Below, piece by piece: positions 24,716-32,379 of a stretch of DNA of 35,105 nt. The stretch spans positions 81,214-116,318 of the forward strand of contig DZAX01000003.1 of the NCBI GenBank assembly GCA_022729705.1, read 5' to 3'. Numbering within the stretch: the stretch's first letter is position 1; each line of letters begins with the position of its first letter. The position numbers were made by a program, and so were the translations under genes. The DNA comes from Helicobacter cetorum (GTDB lineage: Bacteria; Campylobacterota; Campylobacteria; Campylobacterales; UBA6016). A model generated the notes under the pieces. It was given only the letters and a program-made list of their open reading frames with translations, did not search any database and was not told where the DNA came from.

Positions 24716-25834
24716 ATGAAAACAGAGCAGGCGCTATTCAAAAACGGCAAATGGAGCGGTGAGTTTTTATTAAAAGATGCGGATATAGTCTTTGTATTTG
24801 CCGAGGGAGACGCTATTGCGGACGAGTTGTGGCAAAAAGAGTTGAGCGCCATATTTGGTGTTGCAATTATTATAGGTTGCTCATCTTCCGGCTCCATATT
24901 TGGCGACTCTGTACTGGATAACTGTGTGGTTGCTACGGCTATAAAATTAGAAAAGTCGTGCGCAGCACTGGCTTTTGAACAAAACGTATCTCCAAGCTCA
25001 TCATTTGAGGTCGGAGAAAAAATTGCGACAAAACTATCAAAAGAGGGGCTAAAGCATATCATAGTTCTTAGCGATGGATTAAATGTCAACGGAAGCAGAT
25101 TGGCGGATGGTTTTAATAGCGTACATTCTGGTATAAATGTTCATGTAAGCGGCGGATTGGCCGGAGATGGCGCTAGGTTTTCAAATACGTTTGTAATAGC
25201 AAATGCAGCTCCTGCGCAAAACATGGTTGCGGCGATTGGATTGTATGGCGATGTGTTTGTAAAAACAGGGTGTTTTGCCGGCTGGGATGAGTTTGGCACC
25301 GATAGAGTAATTACAAAATCTGTCGGAAACGTCGTATATGAGATAGATGGCGAAAAAGCGTTGGAGCTTTACAAAAAGTATCTAGGAGAAGAGGCGCAAG
25401 AGCTTCCTGGCTCCGGTCTAAGGTTTCCGCTCTCAATCAAAAAAAACCAAAATGACCCATATATCATTAGGACGTTTTTGGCGGTAGACGAAGAGGCAAA
25501 ATCTCTTGTTTTTGCCGGAGAAGCACCGCAGGGGTATATATGCAAGCTTATGAAGTCAAATCTTGAAAAGCTCGTAGAAAACGCAGGGTTTGCCGCAAAA
25601 GAGGCGGACTATGAGGGGGAGCAAAAAGGGGTGTGTCTAGCCGTCAGTTGCGTAGGTAGAAGAATAGCGCTTGGAGGACTGGTTGAAGAGGAGCTAGAGA
25701 TATTAAAAGAGATATTGGGGGAGAAAACGATATTGTTTGGTTTTTACTCGTATGGCGAGATAGCTCCGATACATGGTCTTGTAAACTGCTTTTTGCACAA
25801 CCAAACCATGACAGTTACAACAATCTATGAGTAA
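24716..25834 (+). CDS. FIST-domain sensory protein
   Basis: The 372-residue protein has no membrane segment. The N-terminal FIST half includes IIGCSSSGSIFGD and HIIVLSDGLNVNGS, then GGLAGDG. The C-terminal FIST_C half includes SLVFAGEAPQGYICKLMKS and LAVSCVGRR, and ends LFGFYSYGEIAPIHG followed by FLHNQTMTVTTIYE. FIST domains are thought to bind small ligands such as amino acids and often feed into signalling proteins. It lies 6 bp before a hybrid histidine kinase gene, so the pair probably forms one signalling unit. The RBS AGGAG is at about 24703. Confidence 0.92.
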   Translation: MKTEQALFKNGKWSGEFLLKDADIVFVFAEGDAIADELWQKELSAIFGVAIIIGCSSSGSIFGDSVLDNCVVATAIKLEKSCAALAFEQNVSPSSSFEVGEKIATKLSKEGLKHIIVLSDGLNVNGSRLADGFNSVHSGINVHVSGGLAGDGARFSNTFVIANAAPAQNMVAAIGLYGDVFVKTGCFAGWDEFGTDRVITKSVGNVVYEIDGEKALELYKKYLGEEAQELPGSGLRFPLSIKKNQNDPYIIRTFLAVDEEAKSLVFAGEAPQGYICKLMKSNLEKLVENAGFAAKEADYEGEQKGVCLAVSCVGRRIALGGLVEEELEILKEILGEKTILFGFYSYGEIAPIHGLVNCFLHNQTMTVTTIYE

Positions 25835-25840
25835 TTAAAA

Positions 25841-28408
25841 ATGCACAAACTACTCGAACGACAGATAAAAAAATTTTTTGGTAAACACGCTGTTTTTGAC
25901 TCGGATTTTACGGCTTTTTTACAAGAGGTTAACGACTTTTATGTATCGGCTCAAAAAGAGAGGGCTCTTCTTGAAAATGCCCTTGAGACAAGCTCGTATG
26001 AGTTGACAGCCGCAAATCAAAAACTAAAAGATAGCAGCGACGAGACAATAAAGCTTCAGCGTTCAGCTCTTGATGCTGCCGCCAATATGATTATGATTAC
26101 GGACATAGCCGGAGTAATCAAATATGTAAACAAAAGCTTTTGCGATTTTATTATGTATGACGCATCAGAGATAATTGGAAAGACTCCAAACTTTTTAAAT
26201 TCAGGTATGCACTCAAAAAAGTTTTTTGAAGACATGTGGGAACGGATAAAGAGCGGCGAGACCTTTGAAGGCGAGATGATTAATAAAAAGAAAAACGGCG
26301 ACATATACCTAGAAGAAACTGTTGTAACGCCTATAAGAGATCTAAAAAGCGGAGCCGTTACGCACTTTGTTGCGGTAAAAAAAGATATAACCGAAAGAAG
26401 AGCGCAAGAAGACGAGTTAAAACACGCTCGCGATAAGGCTCTTGAGGCTTCAAGGCTAAAATCTGAGTTTTTGTCTACGATGAGTCATGAGATAAGAACC
26501 CCGATGAACGGCGTTATAGGTATGACGAATATACTTTTGGATACGCCGCTGGACGGCGAACAGCTTGAGTACGTCAATATCATCAAGGGGTCTTCAAACA
26601 CTCTACTAGTTATCATAAACGATATTTTGGATTTTTCAAAGATAGAGGCCGGCAAGCTTGAGATAGAGTCTGTCGATATGGATTTGATAGATATAGTCGA
26701 GGGTGCGGCGGAGCTTCTGACGGCTGGCGCAAAAGAGAAAAATATATCTTTGATGGTGTATATAGACACAAAGATAAACACACAGATAAAAGGCGACCCG
26801 ATAAGGATTAAGCAGATTTTGACAAATCTTATCGGCAACGCTATAAAGTTTACCGACAAAGGCGAGGTGAGCGTAAAGGCGAGTCCTATTTTTGGCGGAA
26901 GCGTAATAGAAAAAATACGTTTTGAGGTAACAGATACCGGAATAGGAATATCAAGAGATATGGCTGCAAGGCTATTTCAGTCTTTTACTCAGGCGGACGG
27001 CTCAACAACGAGAAAATATGGCGGAACGGGGCTTGGGCTTGCTATCTCAAAGAGCCTTTGCGAGTTGATGGGCGGCTCCATAGGCGTTGAGAGCGTACCT
27101 GGAAAAGGCTCTATGTTTTGGTTTGAGCTTCCCTTTGTGGTTGGCTCAAAAGCGCAGACTAATTTTGAGGATTACAAAACCAAAATAGCGTCTTTAAAAG
27201 ATAAAAAAGCGATAGTCATAGACGACTCCAAAACGGCTAGAGAGATAGTAAAAAAATATCTTCTTGGCTGGGGGCTTGTCGTAGATTGCGCCTCCAGAGC
27301 TAGCGAGGCTATGGAAAAGCTATTGGAGGCGGTAAATAGCGGCGCTCCATATCATCTTGCGGTTGTTGATTTTGCTATGCCCGAAATAGACGGTTTTGAG
27401 CTTGCTAAAAAGATATTTGCCTCAAAAGAGCTTGAAAGCACAAAATGTATTTTATTTACCGCTTTTGATCAAAAGGGGGTTGGTAGCGATGCGCTTGAGA
27501 TAGGCTACAGCGCTTACCTTACAAAGCCGATAAAGCAAGGAGCTCTTCTAAAGGCGACAATAGACTCGTTGCAAGATAAAAAACAAACAAGAGTTGACGA
27601 GCCGTGCGGCTATAGGGAGCTGTTTAGATCTATGCGCGAGAGTGAAGAGTCCGATGGCTCAAAAGCTACAAAGCTACTTTTGGTTGAAGACAATACGGTC
27701 AATCAAAGGGTAGCCTCTTTAATACTTCAAAAGATAAATTGCAATATAAAGATTGTAAAAAATGGAACCGAGGCGTTGCGAGCGGTTGAAGAGAATGATT
27801 TTGATATTATTTTGATGGATTGTCAGATGCCTGTTATGGACGGCTTTGAGGCAACAGCTCGCATAAGAGCTAGAAAAGATATTAAAAGTTCAATTCCAAT
27901 TATAGCTTTGACCGCAAACGCAATAGAGGGAGACAAGGAGAGATGCTTGGCTGTTGGTATGGACGATTATATCTCAAAGCCGATAGACCAAAAAGAGGTT
28001 TTGGAGAAGGTATTATTTTGGAGTTTCAAAAGATTAGCGTTTGTCTCATCGACCGAAGAGGTTGATTTGGCAGAAGAAGAACCGATAGATATGCAGAGGC
28101 TAAGGAGCATATTTGACAATGATATAGACGCTATAAAAAATGTTTTGGAAGCGTCCATGGACTCTATAGGCGGAAATATAACCAAACTACTATTTGCCGC
28201 CGAGGAAAAAGATGTAAAAAAAATGAAGCAGATAGTTCACGACGTCAAAGGCGAGTCGCTTAGTATGGGACTAAGAGAGGTTGCAAGCCTTATCGTAAGC
28301 GTCGAAACTACTCTTGACACCATAAGCTTTAACGAACTTAGATATGTTTTGCTTGAGATAAAAAGAAGCTTGTCTCACGCAGAGGATTTTTTGGATACAC
28401 TATTTTAA
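25841..28408 (+). CDS. PAS hybrid sensor histidine kinase with two receiver domains and Hpt
   Basis: The 855-residue protein has no membrane segments, so it is a soluble sensor. Order: N-terminal coiled coil (about 30-70), PAS/PAC (about 70-185), HisKA with the phosphoryl H216 in STMSHEIRTPMNG, and HATPase_c with N-box NLIGNAIKF and G-boxes DTGIGIS and GGTGLGLAIS. A first receiver follows (VIDDS start, D510), then a second (LLLVEDN start, D660 in LMDCQMPVMDG) and a C-terminal Hpt (H800 in IVHDVKGES). A complete internal phosphorelay is possible. The upstream FIST protein likely supplies the signal. No output regulator is adjacent. Confidence 0.95.
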   Translation: MHKLLERQIKKFFGKHAVFDSDFTAFLQEVNDFYVSAQKERALLENALETSSYELTAANQKLKDSSDETIKLQRSALDAAANMIMITDIAGVIKYVNKSFCDFIMYDASEIIGKTPNFLNSGMHSKKFFEDMWERIKSGETFEGEMINKKKNGDIYLEETVVTPIRDLKSGAVTHFVAVKKDITERRAQEDELKHARDKALEASRLKSEFLSTMSHEIRTPMNGVIGMTNILLDTPLDGEQLEYVNIIKGSSNTLLVIINDILDFSKIEAGKLEIESVDMDLIDIVEGAAELLTAGAKEKNISLMVYIDTKINTQIKGDPIRIKQILTNLIGNAIKFTDKGEVSVKASPIFGGSVIEKIRFEVTDTGIGISRDMAARLFQSFTQADGSTTRKYGGTGLGLAISKSLCELMGGSIGVESVPGKGSMFWFELPFVVGSKAQTNFEDYKTKIASLKDKKAIVIDDSKTAREIVKKYLLGWGLVVDCASRASEAMEKLLEAVNSGAPYHLAVVDFAMPEIDGFELAKKIFASKELESTKCILFTAFDQKGVGSDALEIGYSAYLTKPIKQGALLKATIDSLQDKKQTRVDEPCGYRELFRSMRESEESDGSKATKLLLVEDNTVNQRVASLILQKINCNIKIVKNGTEALRAVEENDFDIILMDCQMPVMDGFEATARIRARKDIKSSIPIIALTANAIEGDKERCLAVGMDDYISKPIDQKEVLEKVLFWSFKRLAFVSSTEEVDLAEEEPIDMQRLRSIFDNDIDAIKNVLEASMDSIGGNITKLLFAAEEKDVKKMKQIVHDVKGESLSMGLREVASLIVSVETTLDTISFNELRYVLLEIKRSLSHAEDFLDTLF

Positions 28409-28430
28409 TACTTACCACGCAAAACAATTT

Positions 28431-28482
28431 CTGCTCTCCCGCCTTTGGCGGGTAGCTAGAGCCACCCATCAAGGGACATCAA
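28431..28482 (-). repeat. Three-hairpin structured repeat, 5'-truncated copy
   Basis: On the minus strand, GATGTCCCTTG (3' half of hairpin 2), then a diverged linker, TAGCTA and hairpin 3 CCCGCC-AAA-GGCGGG (28438-28452) with AGAG remain; hairpin 1 is lost. It lies between convergent genes and may serve as a terminator. Confidence 0.6.
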
Positions 28483-28486
28483 TTAG

Positions 28487-29671
28487 CTACATCTCCTTAA
28501 CAACCCAAGGCAAACCGTACTCGTTTAGAGCCGCCATAAACGGATCCGGATTGAACTGTTCCATATTTGACACACCCGCTCTTCTCCATTCGCCCTTAGC
28601 CACCATCATACCGCCGATAAACGCCGGAACGCCGGTGGTATAGCTAACCGCTTGAGAGTTTACCTCTGAGTAGCACTCTTCGTGGTCGCAGATGTTGTAG
28701 ATGTATATTGCGCGTTCTACGCCGTCTTTTATGCCCTTAAAGTAGCAACCGATGTTTGTCTTGCCTTTTGTGCGTCCCGCTAGACTTACAGGATCCGGAA
28801 GAAGCGTTTTTAGAAATTGCATTGGAACTATTTTTTGTCCGTTGTGTTCTACTTCGTCTATTCTTAGCATTCCTACGTTTTCAAGACATCTCATGTGCGT
28901 AAGATAGCTTTGACCAAACGTCATAAAAAATCTAATTCTCTTTAGCCCCTTGATGTTTTGCACAAGGCTTTCAAGCTCTTCGTGATAAAGTAGATAACTA
29001 TCTTTTGGCCCAACCTCGGGATAATCCCACACCTGCATAATCTCCATAGGAGCCGTCTCTATCCATTTTCCCTCTTCCCAATATCGCCCCTTTGAGCTTA
29101 CCTCTCTTAGGTTTATCTCGGGATTGAAGTTGGTCGCAAAAGCATAACCGTGGTCTCCAGCGTTGCAGTCTAATATGTCGATGTAGTGGATTTCATCAAA
29201 ATAGTGCTTTTGTGCATATGCGCAAAACACATTTGTCACACCCGGGTCAAACCCGCTACCAAGAAGAGCTGTAAGCCCCGCTTCTTTGAATTTATTTTCT
29301 TTTTCCCACTGAAGCTTATACTCAAAATGAGCGCTATCTGGATGCTCGTAGTTTGCCGTATCCACATAGTGAACGCCCACTTTTAGGCACGCTTCCATGA
29401 TGGTTAAGTCTTGGTATGGCAAAGCTACGTTGATGACTACATCGGGAGTGTGTTTGGCTATTAGCACCGCCGTCTCGTCGATATTGTCCGCATCTACTTT
29501 GTCTACCGCTATCTCAAACCCTTTGTTTTTTATCTGCGTTTGTATTCTCTCGCACTTGTCTATTGACCGACTAGCAAGACACACAAAACTAAAAACATCC
29601 GTAGCAAAAGCGCACTTATGCGCCACCACGCCGCCTACGCCGCCGGCGCCGATGATAAGAACTCTACTCAT
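28487..29671 (-). CDS. Carboxynorspermidine/carboxyspermidine dehydrogenase (saccharopine dehydrogenase family)
   Basis: The protein has 394 residues from ATG 29671, chosen because GGAG lies 6 nt upstream and MSRVLIIGAGGVGGVVAHKCA is the family start. The Rossmann motif GAGGVGG binds NADPH. KVDADNIDE, GVHYVDTANYE, GSGFDPGVTNVFCAY and CNAGDHGYAFATNFNPEINLRE match the carboxy(nor)spermidine synthase group. This enzyme condenses aspartate semialdehyde with a diamine (putrescine or diaminopropane) in the alternative spermidine/norspermidine route used by Campylobacterota. The partner decarboxylase is not in the window. Confidence 0.92.
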   Translation of the reverse strand: MSRVLIIGAGGVGGVVAHKCAFATDVFSFVCLASRSIDKCERIQTQIKNKGFEIAVDKVDADNIDETAVLIAKHTPDVVINVALPYQDLTIMEACLKVGVHYVDTANYEHPDSAHFEYKLQWEKENKFKEAGLTALLGSGFDPGVTNVFCAYAQKHYFDEIHYIDILDCNAGDHGYAFATNFNPEINLREVSSKGRYWEEGKWIETAPMEIMQVWDYPEVGPKDSYLLYHEELESLVQNIKGLKRIRFFMTFGQSYLTHMRCLENVGMLRIDEVEHNGQKIVPMQFLKTLLPDPVSLAGRTKGKTNIGCYFKGIKDGVERAIYIYNICDHEECYSEVNSQAVSYTTGVPAFIGGMMVAKGEWRRAGVSNMEQFNPDPFMAALNEYGLPWVVKEM

Positions 29672-29723
29672 TGTTGACTCCATAAAAAGATTTGCGTTAT
29701 TTTACAAGAATATAGCTACAAAT

Positions 29724-29816
29724 TGATGTTATACGCCAATACGGGCAAAGCCCGTGTTGGCGGCAGGGACATAAATGTCCCTTGCAACCCCCTGAAGCTA
29801 CCCGCTTTGCGGGAGA
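29724..29816 (+). repeat. Three-hairpin structured repeat, copy 2
   Basis: Order: TGATGTTA, hairpin 1 CGCCAATACGGGC-AAA-GCCCGTGTTGGCG (13 bp with one T-G wobble), hairpin 2 GGGACAT-AA-ATGTCCC, TTGCAACCCCCTGAAGCTA, and hairpin 3 CCCGC-TTT-GCGGG. It lies upstream of the minus-strand dehydrogenase gene. Confidence 0.85.
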
Positions 29817-29829
29817 GTTGATTGGTAGA

Positions 29830-29838
29830 GGGGGGGGG
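29830..29838. repeat. G9 homopolymer tract
   Basis: Nine consecutive G follow TAGA in an intergenic stretch 159 bp upstream of the dehydrogenase start. Long G tracts are classic phase-variation sites in Campylobacterota, but here no reading frame crosses it. Confidence 0.8.
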
Positions 29839-29875
29839 ATTAGTGTTGTTTTGTTGAACTTTTAGAAATGATTGG

Positions 29876-29898
29876 AAAAGAGTGTCAGGCACTCTTTT
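29876..29898. terminator. Bidirectional intrinsic terminator-like hairpin
   Basis: AAAAGAGTG, TCAGG loop, CACTCTTTT is a perfect 9-bp stem with A/T runs on both sides. It is 27 bp downstream of the small membrane-protein genes on the minus strand. Confidence 0.65.
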
Positions 29899-29924
29899 GC
29901 GTATGAAGACCTACGGTTAAAGAC

Positions 29925-30017
29925 TTATACCTCCGAGACCTTTTCGATACCATAAAATATGACCGCAAAAAAAGCGACTATCGCTATAATCGTTGCGACT
30001 ACGGCTAGATTCATCAT
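29925..30017 (-). CDS. 30-residue single-span membrane protein
   Basis: The ATG-ATG start overlaps the TGA of the gene before it. The peptide MMNLAVVATIIAIVAFFAVI is followed by FYGIEKVSEV, giving one hydrophobic helix and a short charged tail. It is too short for ordinary ORF calling. The tight overlap and the terminator 27 bp downstream support a real gene. No family is recognised. It may act with the upstream 76-residue membrane protein. Confidence 0.55.
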   Translation of the reverse strand: MMNLAVVATIIAIVAFFAVIFYGIEKVSEV

Positions 30018-30244
30018 AAATCCTTTATCTCTTTTGTTCGTTTTGAAATCTTAATAAAAATCATCAATAATGCAATCAGTAATAGAAAAATCCCGACTAT
30101 GCTAATCCATGTCCAAATATCCAATTTGTTGGCTTCGAGTCTATCGACCGTAGAGCCGACTAGCAAGACTATTGCTCCAAACAAAAGGCTCAATACTACT
30201 CTTAACGTGTTCAATAGCTCTTTGATCTCATCTATTTTTGCCAT
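30014..30244 (-). CDS. Small two-span membrane protein, unknown function
   Basis: The protein has 76 residues from ATG 30244: an amphipathic start (AKIDEIKELLNTLR), a first helix (VVLSLLFGAIVLLVGSTV), a short loop and a second helix (ISIVGIFLLLIALLMIFIKI) with a basic end. A TATAAT with upstream TG lies at 30251-30256, only 6 nt before the ATG, so the transcript would be nearly leaderless; no RBS is visible. A longer frame upstream of the ATG runs into the decayed leuC region and is not used. I do not recognise a characterised family. Confidence 0.6.
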   Translation of the reverse strand: MAKIDEIKELLNTLRVVLSLLFGAIVLLVGSTVDRLEANKLDIWTWISIVGIFLLLIALLMIFIKISKRTKEIKDL

Positions 30245-30250
30245 GCGATT

Positions 30251-30256
30251 ATTATA
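30251..30256 (-). promoter_or_regulatory. -10 box of the small membrane-protein genes
   Basis: TATAAT with TG one base upstream (TGTTATAAT) on the minus strand; no convincing -35. Its nearness to the ATG at 30244 suggests a leaderless or very short 5' UTR. Confidence 0.45.
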
Positions 30257-30325
30257 ACAGACAAATAGAAAAACGAGGTAGGTTTTGAGGGAGTCTTTAG
30301 AGTCACTCCAATAGTCTGCGTAACC

Positions 30326-30567
30326 TGTACACACGGTGCACTTGGGGCGTTCTCTACGGGTATGGGAAGCACCGACCTTGCATTTACGATGATAACGGGC
30401 GAGAATTGGTTTAAAGTACCGGAGACTATCAAAGTGGTTTCAAAGGCAAACCGCAAGAGTATGTAACCAAAAAAGACCTAATCCTTGAAATAATCCGTAT
30501 AATAGACGTGGACGGAGCGCTACTTTCACGGCAAACTGGCTGATGAGGATAAATTTGCGGAGCTTTG
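30326..30567 (+). pseudogene. leuC: Decayed leuC fragment (3-isopropylmalate dehydratase large subunit)
   Basis: The plus strand reads [20 protein letters not shown], then [18 protein letters not shown], which is the LeuC/aconitase segment with the cluster-ligand Cys. A one-base loss in a T run at about 30438-30440 shifts the frame. [20 protein letters not shown] and DVDGAL then continue in the next frame, and YFHGKLADEDKFAEL in a third near 30520. Neither end of the gene is present. No intact start or RBS is seen. It is an internal relic of about 80 codons between two minus-strand genes. A functional leuC would lie elsewhere. Confidence 0.85.
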
Positions 30568-30594
30568 AGATAGGAAAGTTGGGAAAGATATAGA

Positions 30595-30628
30595 AAAAAA
30601 TTTACCAAGACGGGCAAAGCCCCCGTCT
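30595..30628 (-). terminator. Intrinsic terminator of tpx
   Basis: On the minus strand CCAAGACGGG and CCCGTCTTGG form a perfect 10-bp stem around a short GGGCTTTG-type loop, followed by TAAATTTTTTTC. It starts about 10 bp after the tpx stop. Confidence 0.85.
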
Positions 30629-30637
30629 TGGTTGTTA

Positions 30638-31183
30638 TTAGTTACAACCGCCGCCGCAGCAAGTAGTTCCTGATGCACCGGCTGATTTTGCAGCCTCAAG
30701 AGCTCCCTCATAGTTTGGCTCAGCCGTTACTTCGCTTACCAACTCTTTATAAATAACCGTTCCAGCCTCATCTACAACAAATATTGCTCTAGCACTTAAG
30801 CCTCTAAGAACGCCCTCGCCAATTAACACGCCATAAGCATTTGAAAACTCTTTTGTTCTAAAATCAGAGCATACGTCAAGATTTTCTATACCTTCAGTAG
30901 AGCAAAATTTGCCCGCCGCAAAAGGAAGATCCATAGACACAACAACTACTTTTGCATTTTGAATCTTCGCCGCTTCTACGTTAAATCTTCTAGTCTCATT
31001 TGCGCATACCGGAGTATCAAGCGACGGAACAACTACGATGATTTGAACGCAATCGCTCTCGCCGCCTACGTTTACATCCGCAAGACCTTTATTTGGAAGA
31101 GTCACGCATGGAGCTTTATCGCCTACGTTTACATCGCTGCCCTCTAGGTTTACCGGATTGCCTTTAAAAAGTACTGATGCCAT
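30638..31183 (-). CDS. tpx: Thiol peroxidase Tpx with a Cys/Gly-rich tail
   Basis: This is an atypical 2-Cys peroxiredoxin that reduces peroxides with thioredoxin. The peroxidatic C60 lies in VVPSLDTPVC and the resolving C94 in KFCSTEGIENL; both are family hallmarks. The body fits the usual about 165-170 residues. The protein then carries an extra tail SAGASGTTCCGGGCN with three Cys at the end, which is not typical of Tpx and could bind metal or add redox chemistry. It has its own terminator, and a structured repeat lies just upstream of the start. Confidence 0.95.
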   Translation of the reverse strand: MASVLFKGNPVNLEGSDVNVGDKAPCVTLPNKGLADVNVGGESDCVQIIVVVPSLDTPVCANETRRFNVEAAKIQNAKVVVVSMDLPFAAGKFCSTEGIENLDVCSDFRTKEFSNAYGVLIGEGVLRGLSARAIFVVDEAGTVIYKELVSEVTAEPNYEGALEAAKSAGASGTTCCGGGCN

Positions 31184-31207
31184 ATTGAAATCTCCTGTTT
31201 TTGATAT

Positions 31208-31305
31208 TGATGTTATACGCCAATACGGGCAAAGCCCGTATTGGCGGCAATGGACATAGATGTCCCTTGCGACCCCCTGAAGCTACCCGCATAAATGCGG
31301 GAGAT
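31208..31305 (+). repeat. Three-hairpin structured repeat, copy 3
   Basis: Order: TGATGTTATA, hairpin 1 CGCCAATACGGGC-AAA-GCCCGTATTGGCG (perfect 13 bp), hairpin 2 GGACAT-AG-ATGTCC, TTGCGACCCCCTGAAGCTA, and hairpin 3 CCCGCAT-AA-ATGCGGG, then AGAT. It lies 25 bp upstream of the tpx start, in its 5' region. Confidence 0.88.
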
Positions 31306-31333
31306 TAAATAAAGGGTGTGTACGCAAGGGCGG

Positions 31334-31353
31334 CAACTAAAATATTTTAGTTG
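31334..31353. promoter_or_regulatory. 20-nt perfect palindrome between tsaD and tpx
   Basis: CAACTAAAATATTTTAGTTG is fully self-complementary. It lies 42 bp past the tsaD stop and 150 bp before tpx. It could be an operator for tpx or a loop-poor terminator for the tsaD operon. The lack of a loop favours a protein-binding site. Confidence 0.4.
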
Positions 31354-31395
31354 GTTGAGCAAATTCTAGACTAAAAAAGATAAATTTTGTCTTAA

Positions 31396-32379
31396 TTAGA
31401 AATTCGCTCTTGAGGCGACGTCAAAGTCTGTATATTTTTTAAACATTTTTTTCTCATATGCGTCAATTGCCGCCCTGCCTATCATGGCGGCGTTGTCGGA
31501 GCAAAACTCCATTTTTGGAAACAAAAGTTCAAAACGATACCGCTTTGACAAAGCCTCCAGCTCGCCCCTCAGCTTTTTATTTGCAGCAGCCCCGCCCACT
31601 ACGCCTAGGAGCTTTGGCGGATTGTCTCGCACAATCTGTTTTATTTTAAATATCAAATGCCCAAGCGCTACTTTTTGAAACGAAGCTGCTAGGTTTGCTC
31701 TTTTTGTATCATCTAGCTCCCCCGCTTCCAATATTTTTAGCCTAAAAGCGTTTTTGAGACCAGAATAGCTAAACGCCGCCCTATTATCTTGTAGCGAAAT
31801 TGGAAGCTCGTAGCTGTTTTCATCGCCGTTTTTTGCAAAAGCCTCTATCGATGGGCCGCCCGGATAGCCAAGAGAGAGCATTTTTGCCGCTTTGTCAAAG
31901 CTCTCCCCGAAGCTGTCGTCCATAGTCTTTGCAAGAAGCTTGATATTTTGTGCGCTCTCCATTCTCATGTATTGCGTGTGTCCGCCTGAGACTAGCAAGA
32001 CGTCAAGCGACTCTATAGCGTCTGCTTCTATAAAAAGAGAGTAGATATGTCCGACTAAGTGATTTATTGGTATCAGCGGAACGTTAAGAGCCACAGCTAT
32101 CGTCTTTGCCATTGAGACGCCCTCCAGCAAAGAGACGACTAAGCCCGGCTCATTTGTGACGGCTACGGCTTTGATATGCGGCAGATACTCTTGCGCAGAC
32201 TCCAAAAGCTTTGGCAGAGCTTTTGCGTGCAAGCGTCCCGCTAGTTCCGGCACGACTCCGCCGTATACGCTATGCTCTTCATCTTGCGAGATTTTGCGGT
32301 GGAAAAGTAGCTCTCTGTTTTCTATTTTTGTTATGGCTAACGCACTGTCGTCACAGCTTGACTCAATAGATAGTATCAC
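31396..32379 (-). CDS. tsaD: tRNA threonylcarbamoyladenosine transferase TsaD
   Basis: TsaD transfers the threonylcarbamoyl group to A37 of ANN-decoding tRNAs. GTG 32379 is chosen because it overlaps the preceding stop as GTGA and the protein then starts VILSIESSCDDSALAIT, the family start; the longer upstream frame is non-homologous. Of the 327 residues, seen motifs are GGVVPELAGRLH, the metal-binding INHLVGHIYS, LLVSGGHTQY, DDSFGESFDKAAK and the late CSDNAAMIG. It looks intact and essential. It is the last gene of the cdsA-dxr-hydrolase-tsaD operon. Confidence 0.95.
   Translation of the reverse strand: MILSIESSCDDSALAITKIENRELLFHRKISQDEEHSVYGGVVPELAGRLHAKALPKLLESAQEYLPHIKAVAVTNEPGLVVSLLEGVSMAKTIAVALNVPLIPINHLVGHIYSLFIEADAIESLDVLLVSGGHTQYMRMESAQNIKLLAKTMDDSFGESFDKAAKMLSLGYPGGPSIEAFAKNGDENSYELPISLQDNRAAFSYSGLKNAFRLKILEAGELDDTKRANLAASFQKVALGHLIFKIKQIVRDNPPKLLGVVGGAAANKKLRGELEALSKRYRFELLFPKMEFCSDNAAMIGRAAIDAYEKKMFKKYTDFDVASRANF

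Noticed and set aside
30232-30456. Minus-strand 74-residue protein over the leuC relic
   Set aside because: It is the complement of recognisable LeuC sequence and has no RBS.
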